In this document: positions 1 to 5,125 of the stretch, one piece after another | Layout of the letters: each line of letters opens with the position of its first letter | Numbering within the stretch: position 1 is the stretch's first letter | DNA from: Spirochaetales bacterium | GTDB taxonomy: Bacteria; Spirochaetota; Spirochaetia; DSM-27196; PWMO01 | NCBI GenBank assembly: GCA_007123465.1 | Contig: SKLB01000076.1 | Coordinates: forward strand, 1-5,125 | DNA length: 5,125 nt | Direction of reading: 5' to 3' | Translations under genes and position numbers: made by a program | Notes under the pieces: generated by a model | Told to the model about the DNA's origin: nothing | What the model saw: only the letters and a program-made list of their open reading frames with translations | Databases searched by the model: none

Positions 1-97
1 GAAACACGGTCCAGCCCACCAGCAGGATCAGTGGAATCCAGTAGAGCCGCTTGTTGACCGCGTTGCCGATAATTTGCAGATTGATTTGGCTTTTCAT
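1..97 (-). CDS. ABC transporter permease, second subunit (N-terminal fragment)
   Basis: Only the first 32 codons are inside the window; the gene runs off the left edge. The ATG at 97-95 follows the stop of the upstream permease by three bases. A GAGG ribosome-binding site (109-106) sits inside the end of that upstream gene with an 8-base spacing, so translation is probably coupled. The peptide begins MKSQINLQIIGN, then a basic stretch (NKR, residues 15-17), and then a hydrophobic run from about residue 18 that looks like the first membrane helix. In family 1 solute-binding protein operons the second permease is normally MalG/UgpE-like, and the gene order here (binding protein, MalF-like permease, this gene) fits that. 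The conserved EAA loop lies outside the window, so the identification rests on context plus the N-terminal helix. Confidence 0.8.
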   Translation of the reverse strand, partial: MKSQINLQIIGNAVNKRLYWIPLILLVGWTVF

Positions 98-100
98 GGC

Positions 101-991
101 TTAATCCTCGCCTCGGAAGACACGCAGGAAGAACACGCTGACCACAATATTCAAGACCAGGATAACGGTCATAACCACTGCACCCTGCGAGTAGCGCAGG
201 AAGTCAAATCCTACCCGATACATATAGACAGCCAGAACCTCGGTGGCCCGCCCGGGACCACCTCCGGTGAGCGGCAGAATAACGTCAAACATATTGAAAC
301 TGGCAAAACTCATCCACACCAGGCTGATACCAATCATCGGCTTGATCAGCGGAATGATAATCCGGAAAAGCACGGTAACCTTGGAAGCCCCCTCCACGGT
401 GGCTACCTCAAACAGATCCGGATCAAGGGCCTGCAGCCCTGCCAACAGCACCAGCGTAGAAAACGGAACAATGAACCAGGTGTTGGCCAGAATTACCACC
501 GCCAGGGCCCAGTTGGGGTTGCCAAGAAAAAGAATCCTGTCGGCACCCATTCCCATCAGCAGCTGGTTAACAAAACCAACAGACCCGCTGAACAGGAAGC
601 GGAACATGATTGCCGTTGCGATTCCGGAAACCAGATACGGCACCAGCGTGAAACCGCGAAACCCTGCCGACGCTTTCTTTACGCGGTAGAGAGCTTGCGC
701 AAAGCCAAACGACAGCAGCAGTCCGAGGGTTACGCTGAAAAAGACAAACGTCAGTGAGCGACCGAACGAATTGATAAAGCGATCTTCAGCAAAGACTACA
801 CGGTAATTCTCAAGTCCAATGAACGGCCGCCCCGGTATCGCCAGATCGATGCGAAAGAACGACATGCCGATTCCGTACACTACCGAGTAGGCCAGAATGC
901 CTACTACAAAGATCAGCGCCGGCGTTATCAGCAGGTACGGCACCGCCTTTCTGAAGCCGGGGTGGCCGGTCAGACCGGTTGTTGATGCCAC
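101..991 (-). CDS. Carbohydrate-type ABC transporter permease (MalF/UgpA-like)
   Basis: This is an inner-membrane channel subunit of a binding-protein-dependent importer, 296 residues, normal length for the CUT1-type family. Hydrophobic segments are visible at about residues 17-46, 79-101, 114-134, 162-189, 211-232 and 268-292, consistent with six helices. The cytoplasmic EAA loop that docks on the ATPase is clear at 195-218 (E195, A197, G201, then P214 and P218), followed by the typical GGGPG at 243-247. The start chosen is GTG at 991, because a perfect AGGAGG lies 6 bases upstream (1003-998). A longer reading from TTG at 1012 would put that ribosome-binding site inside the gene, so I reject it. 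The gene follows the binding-protein gene by 76 bases that contain a strong stem-loop, and it precedes the second permease by 3 bases. Substrate is probably a sugar, oligosaccharide or glycerol-phosphate-like compound, but nothing here fixes it. Confidence 0.93.
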   Translation of the reverse strand: MASTTGLTGHPGFRKAVPYLLITPALIFVVGILAYSVVYGIGMSFFRIDLAIPGRPFIGLENYRVVFAEDRFINSFGRSLTFVFFSVTLGLLLSFGFAQALYRVKKASAGFRGFTLVPYLVSGIATAIMFRFLFSGSVGFVNQLLMGMGADRILFLGNPNWALAVVILANTWFIVPFSTLVLLAGLQALDPDLFEVATVEGASKVTVLFRIIIPLIKPMIGISLVWMSFASFNMFDVILPLTGGGPGRATEVLAVYMYRVGFDFLRYSQGAVVMTVILVLNIVVSVFFLRVFRGED

Positions 992-997
992 TGCAAG

Positions 998-1003
998 CCT
1001 CCT
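998..1003 (-). promoter_or_regulatory. Ribosome-binding site deciding the permease start
   Basis: AGGAGG on the minus strand ends 6 bases before GTG at 991-989. This is an ideal Shine-Dalgarno match and spacing, and it places the start seven codons downstream of the longest open frame (TTG at 1012). The TTG has no comparable site, and its first base is the last base of the stem-loop at 1012-1047. Confidence 0.85.
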
Positions 1004-1011
1004 TTGTGTCA

Positions 1012-1047
1012 AGACAGCCGGTCTGAGAAAATCCCGACCGGCTGTCT
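1012..1047 (-). promoter_or_regulatory. Intercistronic stem-loop between binding-protein and permease genes
   Basis: AGACAGCCGGTC (1012-1023) and GACCGGCTGTCT (1036-1047) form a perfect 12-bp inverted repeat around a 12-base loop. It lies 20 bases after the binding-protein stop and 8 bases before the AGGAGG of the permease. In the transcript no run of U follows the stem (the next bases are TGACACAAAGG), so it is not a canonical intrinsic terminator. Known importer operons such as malE-malF carry intercistronic structures that protect the upstream message from 3' decay and give excess binding protein over permease. By analogy I infer the same role here; partial termination or attenuation is the alternative. 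Confidence 0.75.
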
Positions 1048-1067
1048 GTCAGTGCGGCCTCTACACC

Positions 1068-2345
1068 TCAGCCATCGAGTGCATCAAGCTGCGCCTGGTA
1101 CTCCGCGGCAATCTCGGCTGCGCTTCGATCGGGGTTCTCCTGCGCTTCACGCTTCATGTCGTTCAGGATGTCGCTGCGCTCGGGGCTGCGCAGATGCGTC
1201 GGATACGGTACCTGCTCTGCAAAACTGTCCTCGAGGATCGGGAAATAGGGATGCGCCTCGAGGTAGGCGTCGCTGGTCATAACACTGGCGCGGTTTGCCG
1301 GCTGGTAGTCTTTGGCCACGTCGATGACGATCTCCGGGTCAAAGATGTAGCGCAACGCTGCCATAACCGCCTCGGGGTGCTCGGTGTCTGAGCTGACCAT
1401 GAACGGCCAACCGAAGGCGTTGACGCGGGATTCCGCTTCGGCGCCCTCACGCGGCGGCTGTACCATAACTTCCCACTCTGTAGCGTAGTCCAGGTCACGC
1501 TGGGCAACGGCAAACACGTTAATTGCCTCGGGGAAGAACGCTGCCCGACCGCCGATAAAGGCACCGCGGAAATCACCCGATGCCCAGGAGGCAGCTTCGG
1601 GATCCTGCAGGCCCTCGCGCGCGAGCGTCTGATAGAACTCGATCAGTGCGATTCCGGCCTCGGAATCGATAATCGGCAATCCGGTGTCGCTGAACTGGCC
1701 GCCCATCGACATGTAGATCGAATTGAGCCAGAACGGCGGATGATGCGCTCCTCCCGGCTGTGAAAACGCGTACTGATCACCGGAGAGCACGTCACTCTGC
1801 AACACGCGCAGCGCTTCGAGCAGCTCCTCCCAGGTCTGCGGCTCATCCAGCCCGGCCTGTTCCAGCCAGTCCTTGCGGTAGCCCATAAAGAACGGACCCG
1901 AATGCACGTTGACGCCGTAGATCCCGCCCTCGTAGCTGGTCAGTTCGAATGCGATGTCATAGATGTCGGCAAAGTCTTCAGGGTCCTCCTGCTGCCAGGC
2001 CTGGACGTACTCGCTGATGTCCAGCAATGCGCCCTGGGCCACCATGGTAGCGGTGAACTCATGAAAGATCTGCACGGTGTCCGGTGCAGCTCCGGCGGCG
2101 TGATTACGCAGGAAGTCGGTGTGCGCCTGCTCCAGCGGAATGACGTCCCACTCGACGCGGATATTGGGGTTCTCGGCGTGGAAGCGTTCAAACTCGTCGT
2201 GCGGCACAAACTCCTGGCGCCCGAACCACATCTCGATTGTGATCTGCTCTTCTTCGGGCTCAGCCGGTGCACAGGCCGCCAGCAACAGCGCCAAAAGGGC
2301 GGCGGCTACCAGCAGCGTCAGCGGAGACTTGGATAATTTTGTCAT
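1068..2345 (-). CDS. ABC transporter solute-binding lipoprotein (family 1, sugar type)
   Basis: This is the extracytoplasmic substrate-capture subunit of the importer encoded downstream, 425 residues, typical of family 1 binding proteins. Start ATG at 2345 is chosen because AAGGAGG (2358-2352) lies 6 bases upstream and because it places the lipoprotein signal at the N-terminus; the open frame extends 22 codons further up but would bury that signal. The signal has basic residues K3 and K6, a hydrophobic stretch at 9-24, and a lipobox LAAC with Cys25 as the lipidated residue, followed by an acidic linker (EPEEE). The mature part opens with a beta strand (ITIEMWFGRQ) and then FHAENPNIRVEWDVIP, the usual first motif of the fold. 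Near the C-terminus are GWPFMVSSDTEHPEAV and QPANRASV, also typical of the group. Many aromatic residues could line a sugar pocket. The ligand cannot be named from sequence. Confidence 0.93.
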   Translation of the reverse strand: MTKLSKSPLTLLVAAALLALLLAACAPAEPEEEQITIEMWFGRQEFVPHDEFERFHAENPNIRVEWDVIPLEQAHTDFLRNHAAGAAPDTVQIFHEFTATMVAQGALLDISEYVQAWQQEDPEDFADIYDIAFELTSYEGGIYGVNVHSGPFFMGYRKDWLEQAGLDEPQTWEELLEALRVLQSDVLSGDQYAFSQPGGAHHPPFWLNSIYMSMGGQFSDTGLPIIDSEAGIALIEFYQTLAREGLQDPEAASWASGDFRGAFIGGRAAFFPEAINVFAVAQRDLDYATEWEVMVQPPREGAEAESRVNAFGWPFMVSSDTEHPEAVMAALRYIFDPEIVIDVAKDYQPANRASVMTSDAYLEAHPYFPILEDSFAEQVPYPTHLRSPERSDILNDMKREAQENPDRSAAEIAAEYQAQLDALDG

Positions 2346-2357
2346 AAGATCCCTCCT

Positions 2358-2369
2358 TATAGAACTATA
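2358..2369 (-). repeat. Small inverted repeat at the presumed start of the ABC operon transcript
   Basis: TATAGTTCTATA on the minus strand has 5-bp arms around TT. It falls at about +1 to +12 of the predicted transcript and touches the first A of the ribosome-binding site. It could be a weak operator half-site arrangement or a tiny 5' hairpin. Arms this short and AT-rich can occur by chance. Confidence 0.3.
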
Positions 2370-2374
2370 TTTCA

Positions 2375-2404
2375 ATCTTACGCCCGGGGCCGCGGAGCTG
2401 TCAA
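2375..2404 (-). promoter_or_regulatory. Predicted sigma-70-type promoter of the ABC importer operon
   Basis: On the minus strand TTGACA (2404-2399, a perfect -35 match) is followed after 18 bases by TAAGAT (2380-2375, 4 of 6 matches to the -10 consensus). Transcription would start near 2368, giving a leader of only about 23 bases before the ATG at 2345. The spacer is very GC-rich and holds two small palindromes, CCGCGG and CCCGGG. The element occupies the gap after the stop of the upstream transporter gene, so the importer operon can be transcribed independently of it. Confidence 0.65.
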
Positions 2405-2419
2405 GTTGCACCGGTCCGT

Positions 2420-3604
2420 TCAGCGGCTCTTGCGCTCGGGCAGCACACGCAGTAAGCCAACCGCGGCTATCATCAAAGCACCAATAACCACAAATCCGGC
2501 GCCAAAATGACCGCGCTGCGACAGAAACCCGATTCCCGCCGGCACTACGCCGCCGCCAAACAGATACGCCAGCGGGATCACCATCGAGACCACCAGGTTG
2601 CGCGTCTGTGGTGAAGAAACGCCTGCCAGCGCGATAAACCCCGCCGGGAAGAAGGCCGAAACCAGCATTGGCTGCAGCACAACCGCCGCCACCAGCAGCG
2701 CGCCGCCGGCAACGCCAATCAGTACGGTAGCCAGCCCGGCGGCAACGCAGACCACCGCGATCAGCAGGCGCGCTCCAAAGCGGTCCGCCAGAAATCCCGA
2801 GCTGAACACCAGCAGCACGGACGTAAGCCTCGAGACCGCCACCAGGCTGTTTGCCACGGTCTCGCTCATGCCGCGTTCGGCCACCAGGAAGGTCGGCAGC
2901 ATCGAGTAGACACCAACTTCAAGGCCAACCGCCAGAACAAAGAACAGCGCCACCACCCAGAAGGTGACCTGCGAGAAGATAGCCGTGATGTGGCGCAATC
3001 GGGGTGCAGCTCCGGCAAACCTCCCGCCGGAGGCCACACGCGCGTAGAGAAATGCAACCAGCAGGCAGATAACGCCCAGCAGCGCGTAGAGCGCACGCCA
3101 GCTTGCAAAGCGCAGCGCCAGTTCCACCAGCAACGGCGCCGAGAAGAAACCCAATATAAATCCCAGCTCGTGCATTGCCAGCGCCTTCCCCCAGTGGCGC
3201 GCGTGCGCCACCCCGGTCAGGGTTGCTATCCCCGAAGGCGCGTACAACCCCGCCCCGGCGCCCAGTAGCGCAAGCCCCGCGCGCAACAGCCACGCCGAGG
3301 CGGCCAGCGAGAGCAGCATCAGGCTCAGTCCCACAATTACCAGCGAAAGCACAATAGTGCCCCGGTGGTGCAGCCGCGCGGCTACAAACCCCGATCCCAG
3401 CATGGCTGCGCTGTACGGCAGGGACATGTAGAAGAACAGCGCGCCGGCTTGCGCGCGAGTCAGGCCAAACCCGGCTTCAATCCGCAGCAGCAGCGGTGCC
3501 AGCAGCATCCGCGGCACAAACGTGAGAAACAGCACGCTTACCAGCAGCAGAATCGGGCGTGCGTCAAAGCGTTGAATGTCGAGATCCTGATTAGTTGGAG
3601 TCAC
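2420..3604 (-). CDS. Major facilitator superfamily (MFS) transporter, substrate unknown
   Basis: This is a secondary transporter of the inner membrane, 394 residues, with about twelve hydrophobic segments in two sets of six and a central polar loop (about 191-211, rich in Arg). The MFS motif A loop is well preserved in the second half (GFLADRFGARLL, 270-281). The matching first-half loop is degenerate (GFVAARLHHRGT, 72-83), lacking the usual Asp. Helix 4 has GAGAGLYAPSG (115-125), and helix 5 carries a motif C-like AMHELGFILGFFSAP with a buried His-Glu pair (145-146). The start is GTG at 3604, supported by GAGGTGA (3618-3612), a strong ribosome-binding site 7 bases upstream. It lies upstream of the ABC operon on the same strand and divergent from the aldo/keto reductase gene. 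Overall form is like small-molecule symporters or exporters; uptake versus efflux cannot be decided. Confidence 0.9.
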   Translation of the reverse strand: MTPTNQDLDIQRFDARPILLLVSVLFLTFVPRMLLAPLLLRIEAGFGLTRAQAGALFFYMSLPYSAAMLGSGFVAARLHHRGTIVLSLVIVGLSLMLLSLAASAWLLRAGLALLGAGAGLYAPSGIATLTGVAHARHWGKALAMHELGFILGFFSAPLLVELALRFASWRALYALLGVICLLVAFLYARVASGGRFAGAAPRLRHITAIFSQVTFWVVALFFVLAVGLEVGVYSMLPTFLVAERGMSETVANSLVAVSRLTSVLLVFSSGFLADRFGARLLIAVVCVAAGLATVLIGVAGGALLVAAVVLQPMLVSAFFPAGFIALAGVSSPQTRNLVVSMVIPLAYLFGGGVVPAGIGFLSQRGHFGAGFVVIGALMIAAVGLLRVLPERKSR

Positions 3605-3650
3605 GGGCTGTTCACCTCGGTATTGCAGAACTGCCGTTCATAGGCTAACG

Positions 3651-3669
3651 TGCTGCCATAATGGCAGCA
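3651..3669. promoter_or_regulatory. Perfect 19-bp palindrome, operator candidate in the divergent gap
   Basis: TGCTGCCAT, a single central A, then ATGGCAGCA form a perfect inverted repeat with 9-bp arms. It is near the middle of the 85-base gap between the divergent MFS and aldo/keto reductase genes. Size and symmetry suit a dimeric helix-turn-helix repressor of LacI, GntR or similar type, but no regulator gene is in the window to pair with it. It overlaps a possible extended -10 element for the plus strand (TGC then CATAAT, 3654-3662), and by symmetry a weaker one on the minus strand (TGC then CATTAT). A bound protein could therefore block both promoters. Confidence 0.6.
3654..3662 (+). promoter_or_regulatory. 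Possible extended -10 promoter of the aldo/keto reductase-ilvD operon
   Basis: TGCCATAAT matches the extended -10 pattern (TG, one base, then a hexamer with 5 of 6 matches to TATAAT). No good -35 lies 16-18 bases upstream, as is common for extended -10 promoters. Transcription would start near 3669 and give a leader of about 20 bases. An alternative weak pair is TTGCAG (3623-3628), 17 bases, TAACGT (3646-3651). Confidence 0.35.
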
Positions 3670-3689
3670 AAACTCACGAGTGTCAGCCG

Positions 3690-4823
3690 ATGATCTACCG
3701 CAGTTACGGCCGGACCGGCAAGCAGGTTTCGGTAATCGGCTTTGGCGGGATGCGCTTTGAAGCAATTGATGACAAAGAGGCCTGCGTGGAGATGCTGGTG
3801 CACGCCGCCGAGCGCGGTATTAACTACTTCGACACAGCGCCCAAGTACTTTGGCGTCAAGAGCGAGGAGCGCTTTGGCGCCGGACTGCGCCGGCTACGGC
3901 AGCGCAATCTGCCGTACTACGTGACAAGCAAGACCTTCGAGTCTACTGAGAAGGGGATTCGAAACGAGATCGAGCAACAGCTCAAACGCCTCGACGTGGA
4001 GACTATCGACTTCTATCACGCCTGGTGCATCACCGACCTGGAAAGCTGGCGCCAGCGCAAGGCCCGTGGCCTGCTCGATACGTTTCAGAGACTGCGCGAT
4101 GAAAAACTGATCAACCACATCTGTGTCTCCAGCCATCTGATCGGCGATGATATCCGCGAGTTGCTGGACGAAGGCGTCTTTGAGGGTGTGCTGTTTGGTT
4201 ACTCGGCATACAATTTTCGCACCCGCGAGGCGGCGTTTGATGCAATCCGGCGCCACAACATCGGCTGCGTGGTGATGAATCCGCTCGGCGGCGGCCTCAT
4301 ACCACAGAACCCCGACCTTTTTGCATTTCTGCTGGGTGAGGCCAACGGCGCCGACGCTTCGGCACGCGGACAGACTATTGTGCAGGCAGCGTTGCGCTTT
4401 CTGATTGCGCACCGCGACATCGCCGTAACCCTGGTCGGGTTTGGCAACCGGCAGCACATCGATGAAGCGGTGGATGCGGTTGAGAAGTTTGCAGCGCTGA
4501 GCAACGCCGAACTCGATCGCATCAAACAGACCGCCGCAGCCTCTTTTGAGGGAATCTGTACCGGTTGCCGTTACTGCCTCGGCAGCTGCCCTGAAGAGAT
4601 CCGCATCCCGCAGCTGATGGATGCCTACAATCAGCTGATCCTGCGCGACGAAAAAGAGCTGATCAACCGGTTGAAGTACCACTGGGATGTCCCGATGAAT
4701 GAGGCAGCGCGCTGCGTAGAGTGCGGCCGCTGTGAAGACGCCTGCACGCAACACTTGAACATAATTGAGCGTTTGGCCGAGATAGCCGCAACAGGAGAGA
4801 GAAATGCCCCGACCACTTCGTAG
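3690..4823 (+). CDS. Aldo/keto reductase with C-terminal di-[4Fe-4S] ferredoxin-like domain
   Basis: This is a predicted cytoplasmic oxidoreductase of 377 residues. Residues 1-280 form an aldo/keto reductase barrel: it opens with YGRTGKQVSVIGFGGMRF, and the full catalytic tetrad is present as D48, Y53, K81 and H110. Residues 285-367 form an iron-sulfur domain with two cysteine sets, C290/C293/C296/C300-Pro and C342/C345/C348/C352, each able to bind a [4Fe-4S] cluster; the second lacks the usual Pro (Thr instead). This architecture is a known aldo/keto reductase subgroup of anaerobes and facultative bacteria, generally of unknown substrate. Electron transfer between NAD(P)H, the clusters and a carbonyl substrate is an inference. 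The start ATG at 3690 fits the family N-terminus but has only a weak GAG upstream (3678-3680). The gene overlaps ilvD by 20 bases, so the two are surely co-transcribed. Confidence 0.93.
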   Translation: MIYRSYGRTGKQVSVIGFGGMRFEAIDDKEACVEMLVHAAERGINYFDTAPKYFGVKSEERFGAGLRRLRQRNLPYYVTSKTFESTEKGIRNEIEQQLKRLDVETIDFYHAWCITDLESWRQRKARGLLDTFQRLRDEKLINHICVSSHLIGDDIRELLDEGVFEGVLFGYSAYNFRTREAAFDAIRRHNIGCVVMNPLGGGLIPQNPDLFAFLLGEANGADASARGQTIVQAALRFLIAHRDIAVTLVGFGNRQHIDEAVDAVEKFAALSNAELDRIKQTAAASFEGICTGCRYCLGSCPEEIRIPQLMDAYNQLILRDEKELINRLKYHWDVPMNEAARCVECGRCEDACTQHLNIIERLAEIAATGERNAPTTS

Positions 4824-5125
4824 CAGCACCACCACCGAGGGCCGCCGCATGGCCGGCGCACGCAGTCTGTGGCGTGCCAACGGCATGCAGCAGCAGCAGT
4901 TCGGCAAGCCGATCATCGCCATCGCTAACTCGTTCACCCAGTTTGTACCGGGACACGTCCACCTGCACCAGATTGGCCAACTGGTCAAGCAGCGTATCGA
5001 GGCGCACGGCTGCTTTGCGGCCGAGTTCAACACTATTGCCATCGACGACGGCATAGCGATGGGCCACGACGGCATGCTCTATTCGCTTCCGTCGCGAGAC
5101 CTGATTGCCGACAGCGTGGAGTACA
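4804..5125 (+). CDS. ilvD: Dihydroxy-acid dehydratase, N-terminal part (cut by right edge)
   Basis: The first 107 codons are present; the full enzyme is normally a little over 600 residues. It dehydrates 2,3-dihydroxy-isovalerate and 2,3-dihydroxy-3-methylvalerate to the 2-oxo acids that precede valine, leucine and isoleucine, in the cytoplasm, using an Fe-S cluster and Mg. The family signature is unmistakable: LRSSTTTEGRRMAGARSLWR (5-24), FGKPIIAIANSFTQFVPGHV (33-52), and FNTIAIDDGIAMGHDGMLYS (75-94) with D81-D82 in the metal-binding region, then LPSRDLIADSVEY. The NSFTQFVPGHVHL version, with no Cys at that point, resembles the E. coli-type oxygen-sensitive [4Fe-4S] enzyme rather than the [2Fe-2S] plant type. 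It is this close to IlvD rather than to sugar-acid dehydratases or Edd. ATG at 4804 has AGGAG (4793-4797) 6 bases upstream, inside the preceding gene. Confidence 0.95.
   Translation, partial: MPRPLRSSTTTEGRRMAGARSLWRANGMQQQQFGKPIIAIANSFTQFVPGHVHLHQIGQLVKQRIEAHGCFAAEFNTIAIDDGIAMGHDGMLYSLPSRDLIADSVEY

Noticed and set aside
74..757. A 227-codon plus-strand open frame opposite the permease
   Set aside because: The peptide is rich in His, Gln, Asn and Arg with no hydrophobic core or motif, which is typical of the complement of a membrane-protein gene. The permease on the other strand is certain.
1007..1012. TTGACA on the minus strand as a -35 for a separate permease promoter
   Set aside because: No -10-like hexamer occurs 16-18 bases downstream, where the sequence is already the permease start region. 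The hexamer arises by the junction of the stem-loop end and the leader.
1012..1047. Intrinsic transcription terminator after the binding-protein gene
   Set aside because: The stem is strong, but neither strand has a T-run after it and the downstream permeases belong to the same operon. A processing or stability element fits better.
2068..2411. Longer N-terminus for the binding protein starting at 2411
   Set aside because: It would add 22 residues ahead of a classic lipoprotein signal and overlap the promoter. ATG 2345 has an ideal ribosome-binding site.
3894..5075. A 393-codon open frame on the minus strand, antisense to the reductase and ilvD
   Set aside because: Both plus-strand genes are certain from family motifs. 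The antisense frame has no recognisable domain or good ribosome-binding site, and it crosses two genes. Long antisense frames are common in GC-rich coding DNA.
1..5125. tRNA, rRNA, CRISPR, insertion sequence, phage or defence genes
   Set aside because: No repeats with regular spacing, no transposase or integrase motifs, no tRNA-like cloverleaf were seen. All gaps between genes are under 90 bases.

Overview
This is a compact stretch of bacterial chromosome. It is fairly GC-rich (about 58-60% by eye), and all the coding fits standard bacterial codons with ATG and GTG starts. Shine-Dalgarno sites are strong except in front of the aldo/keto reductase gene. The solute-binding protein has a lipoprotein signal, and the extended-lipid-anchor style fits Gram-positive bacteria and spirochaetes. 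The Fe-S aldo/keto reductase is common in anaerobic or fermentative lineages. A spirochaete or similar anaerobe is possible, but the window holds no phylogenetic marker good enough to name a taxon.

Minus-strand block, bases 1-2404: a carbohydrate-type (CUT1-like) ABC importer operon, read right to left. It has a promoter (TTGACA, 18 bp, TAAGAT), then a lipoprotein solute-binding protein (2345-1068), a 12-bp perfect stem-loop in the intercistronic gap, a MalF/UgpA-like permease (991-101), and the first 32 codons of a second permease (97 to beyond the left edge). No ATP-binding subunit is visible. It may lie beyond the left edge, or the system may share an ATPase encoded elsewhere.

Minus-strand gene, bases 3604-2420: a 12-helix major facilitator superfamily transporter of unknown substrate. 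It lies upstream of the ABC operon on the same strand, separated by 74 bp that carries the operon's promoter.

Plus-strand block, bases 3690-5125: an aldo/keto reductase with a C-terminal di-[4Fe-4S] ferredoxin-like domain, followed with a 20-nt overlap by ilvD (dihydroxy-acid dehydratase), which is cut by the right edge. The divergent 85-bp gap between the transporter and the reductase holds a perfect 19-bp palindrome. It coincides with a possible extended -10 promoter element and is the best operator candidate here.

The genes suggest solute import (ABC and MFS) next to a redox and branched-chain amino acid operon. No direct pathway link between the two blocks is shown by the sequence. I found no RNA gene, mobile element, CRISPR array or clearly novel system; every gap is under 90 bases. 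The points worth a second look are regulatory: the palindrome, the stem-loop and the coupled Fe-S enzyme pair.
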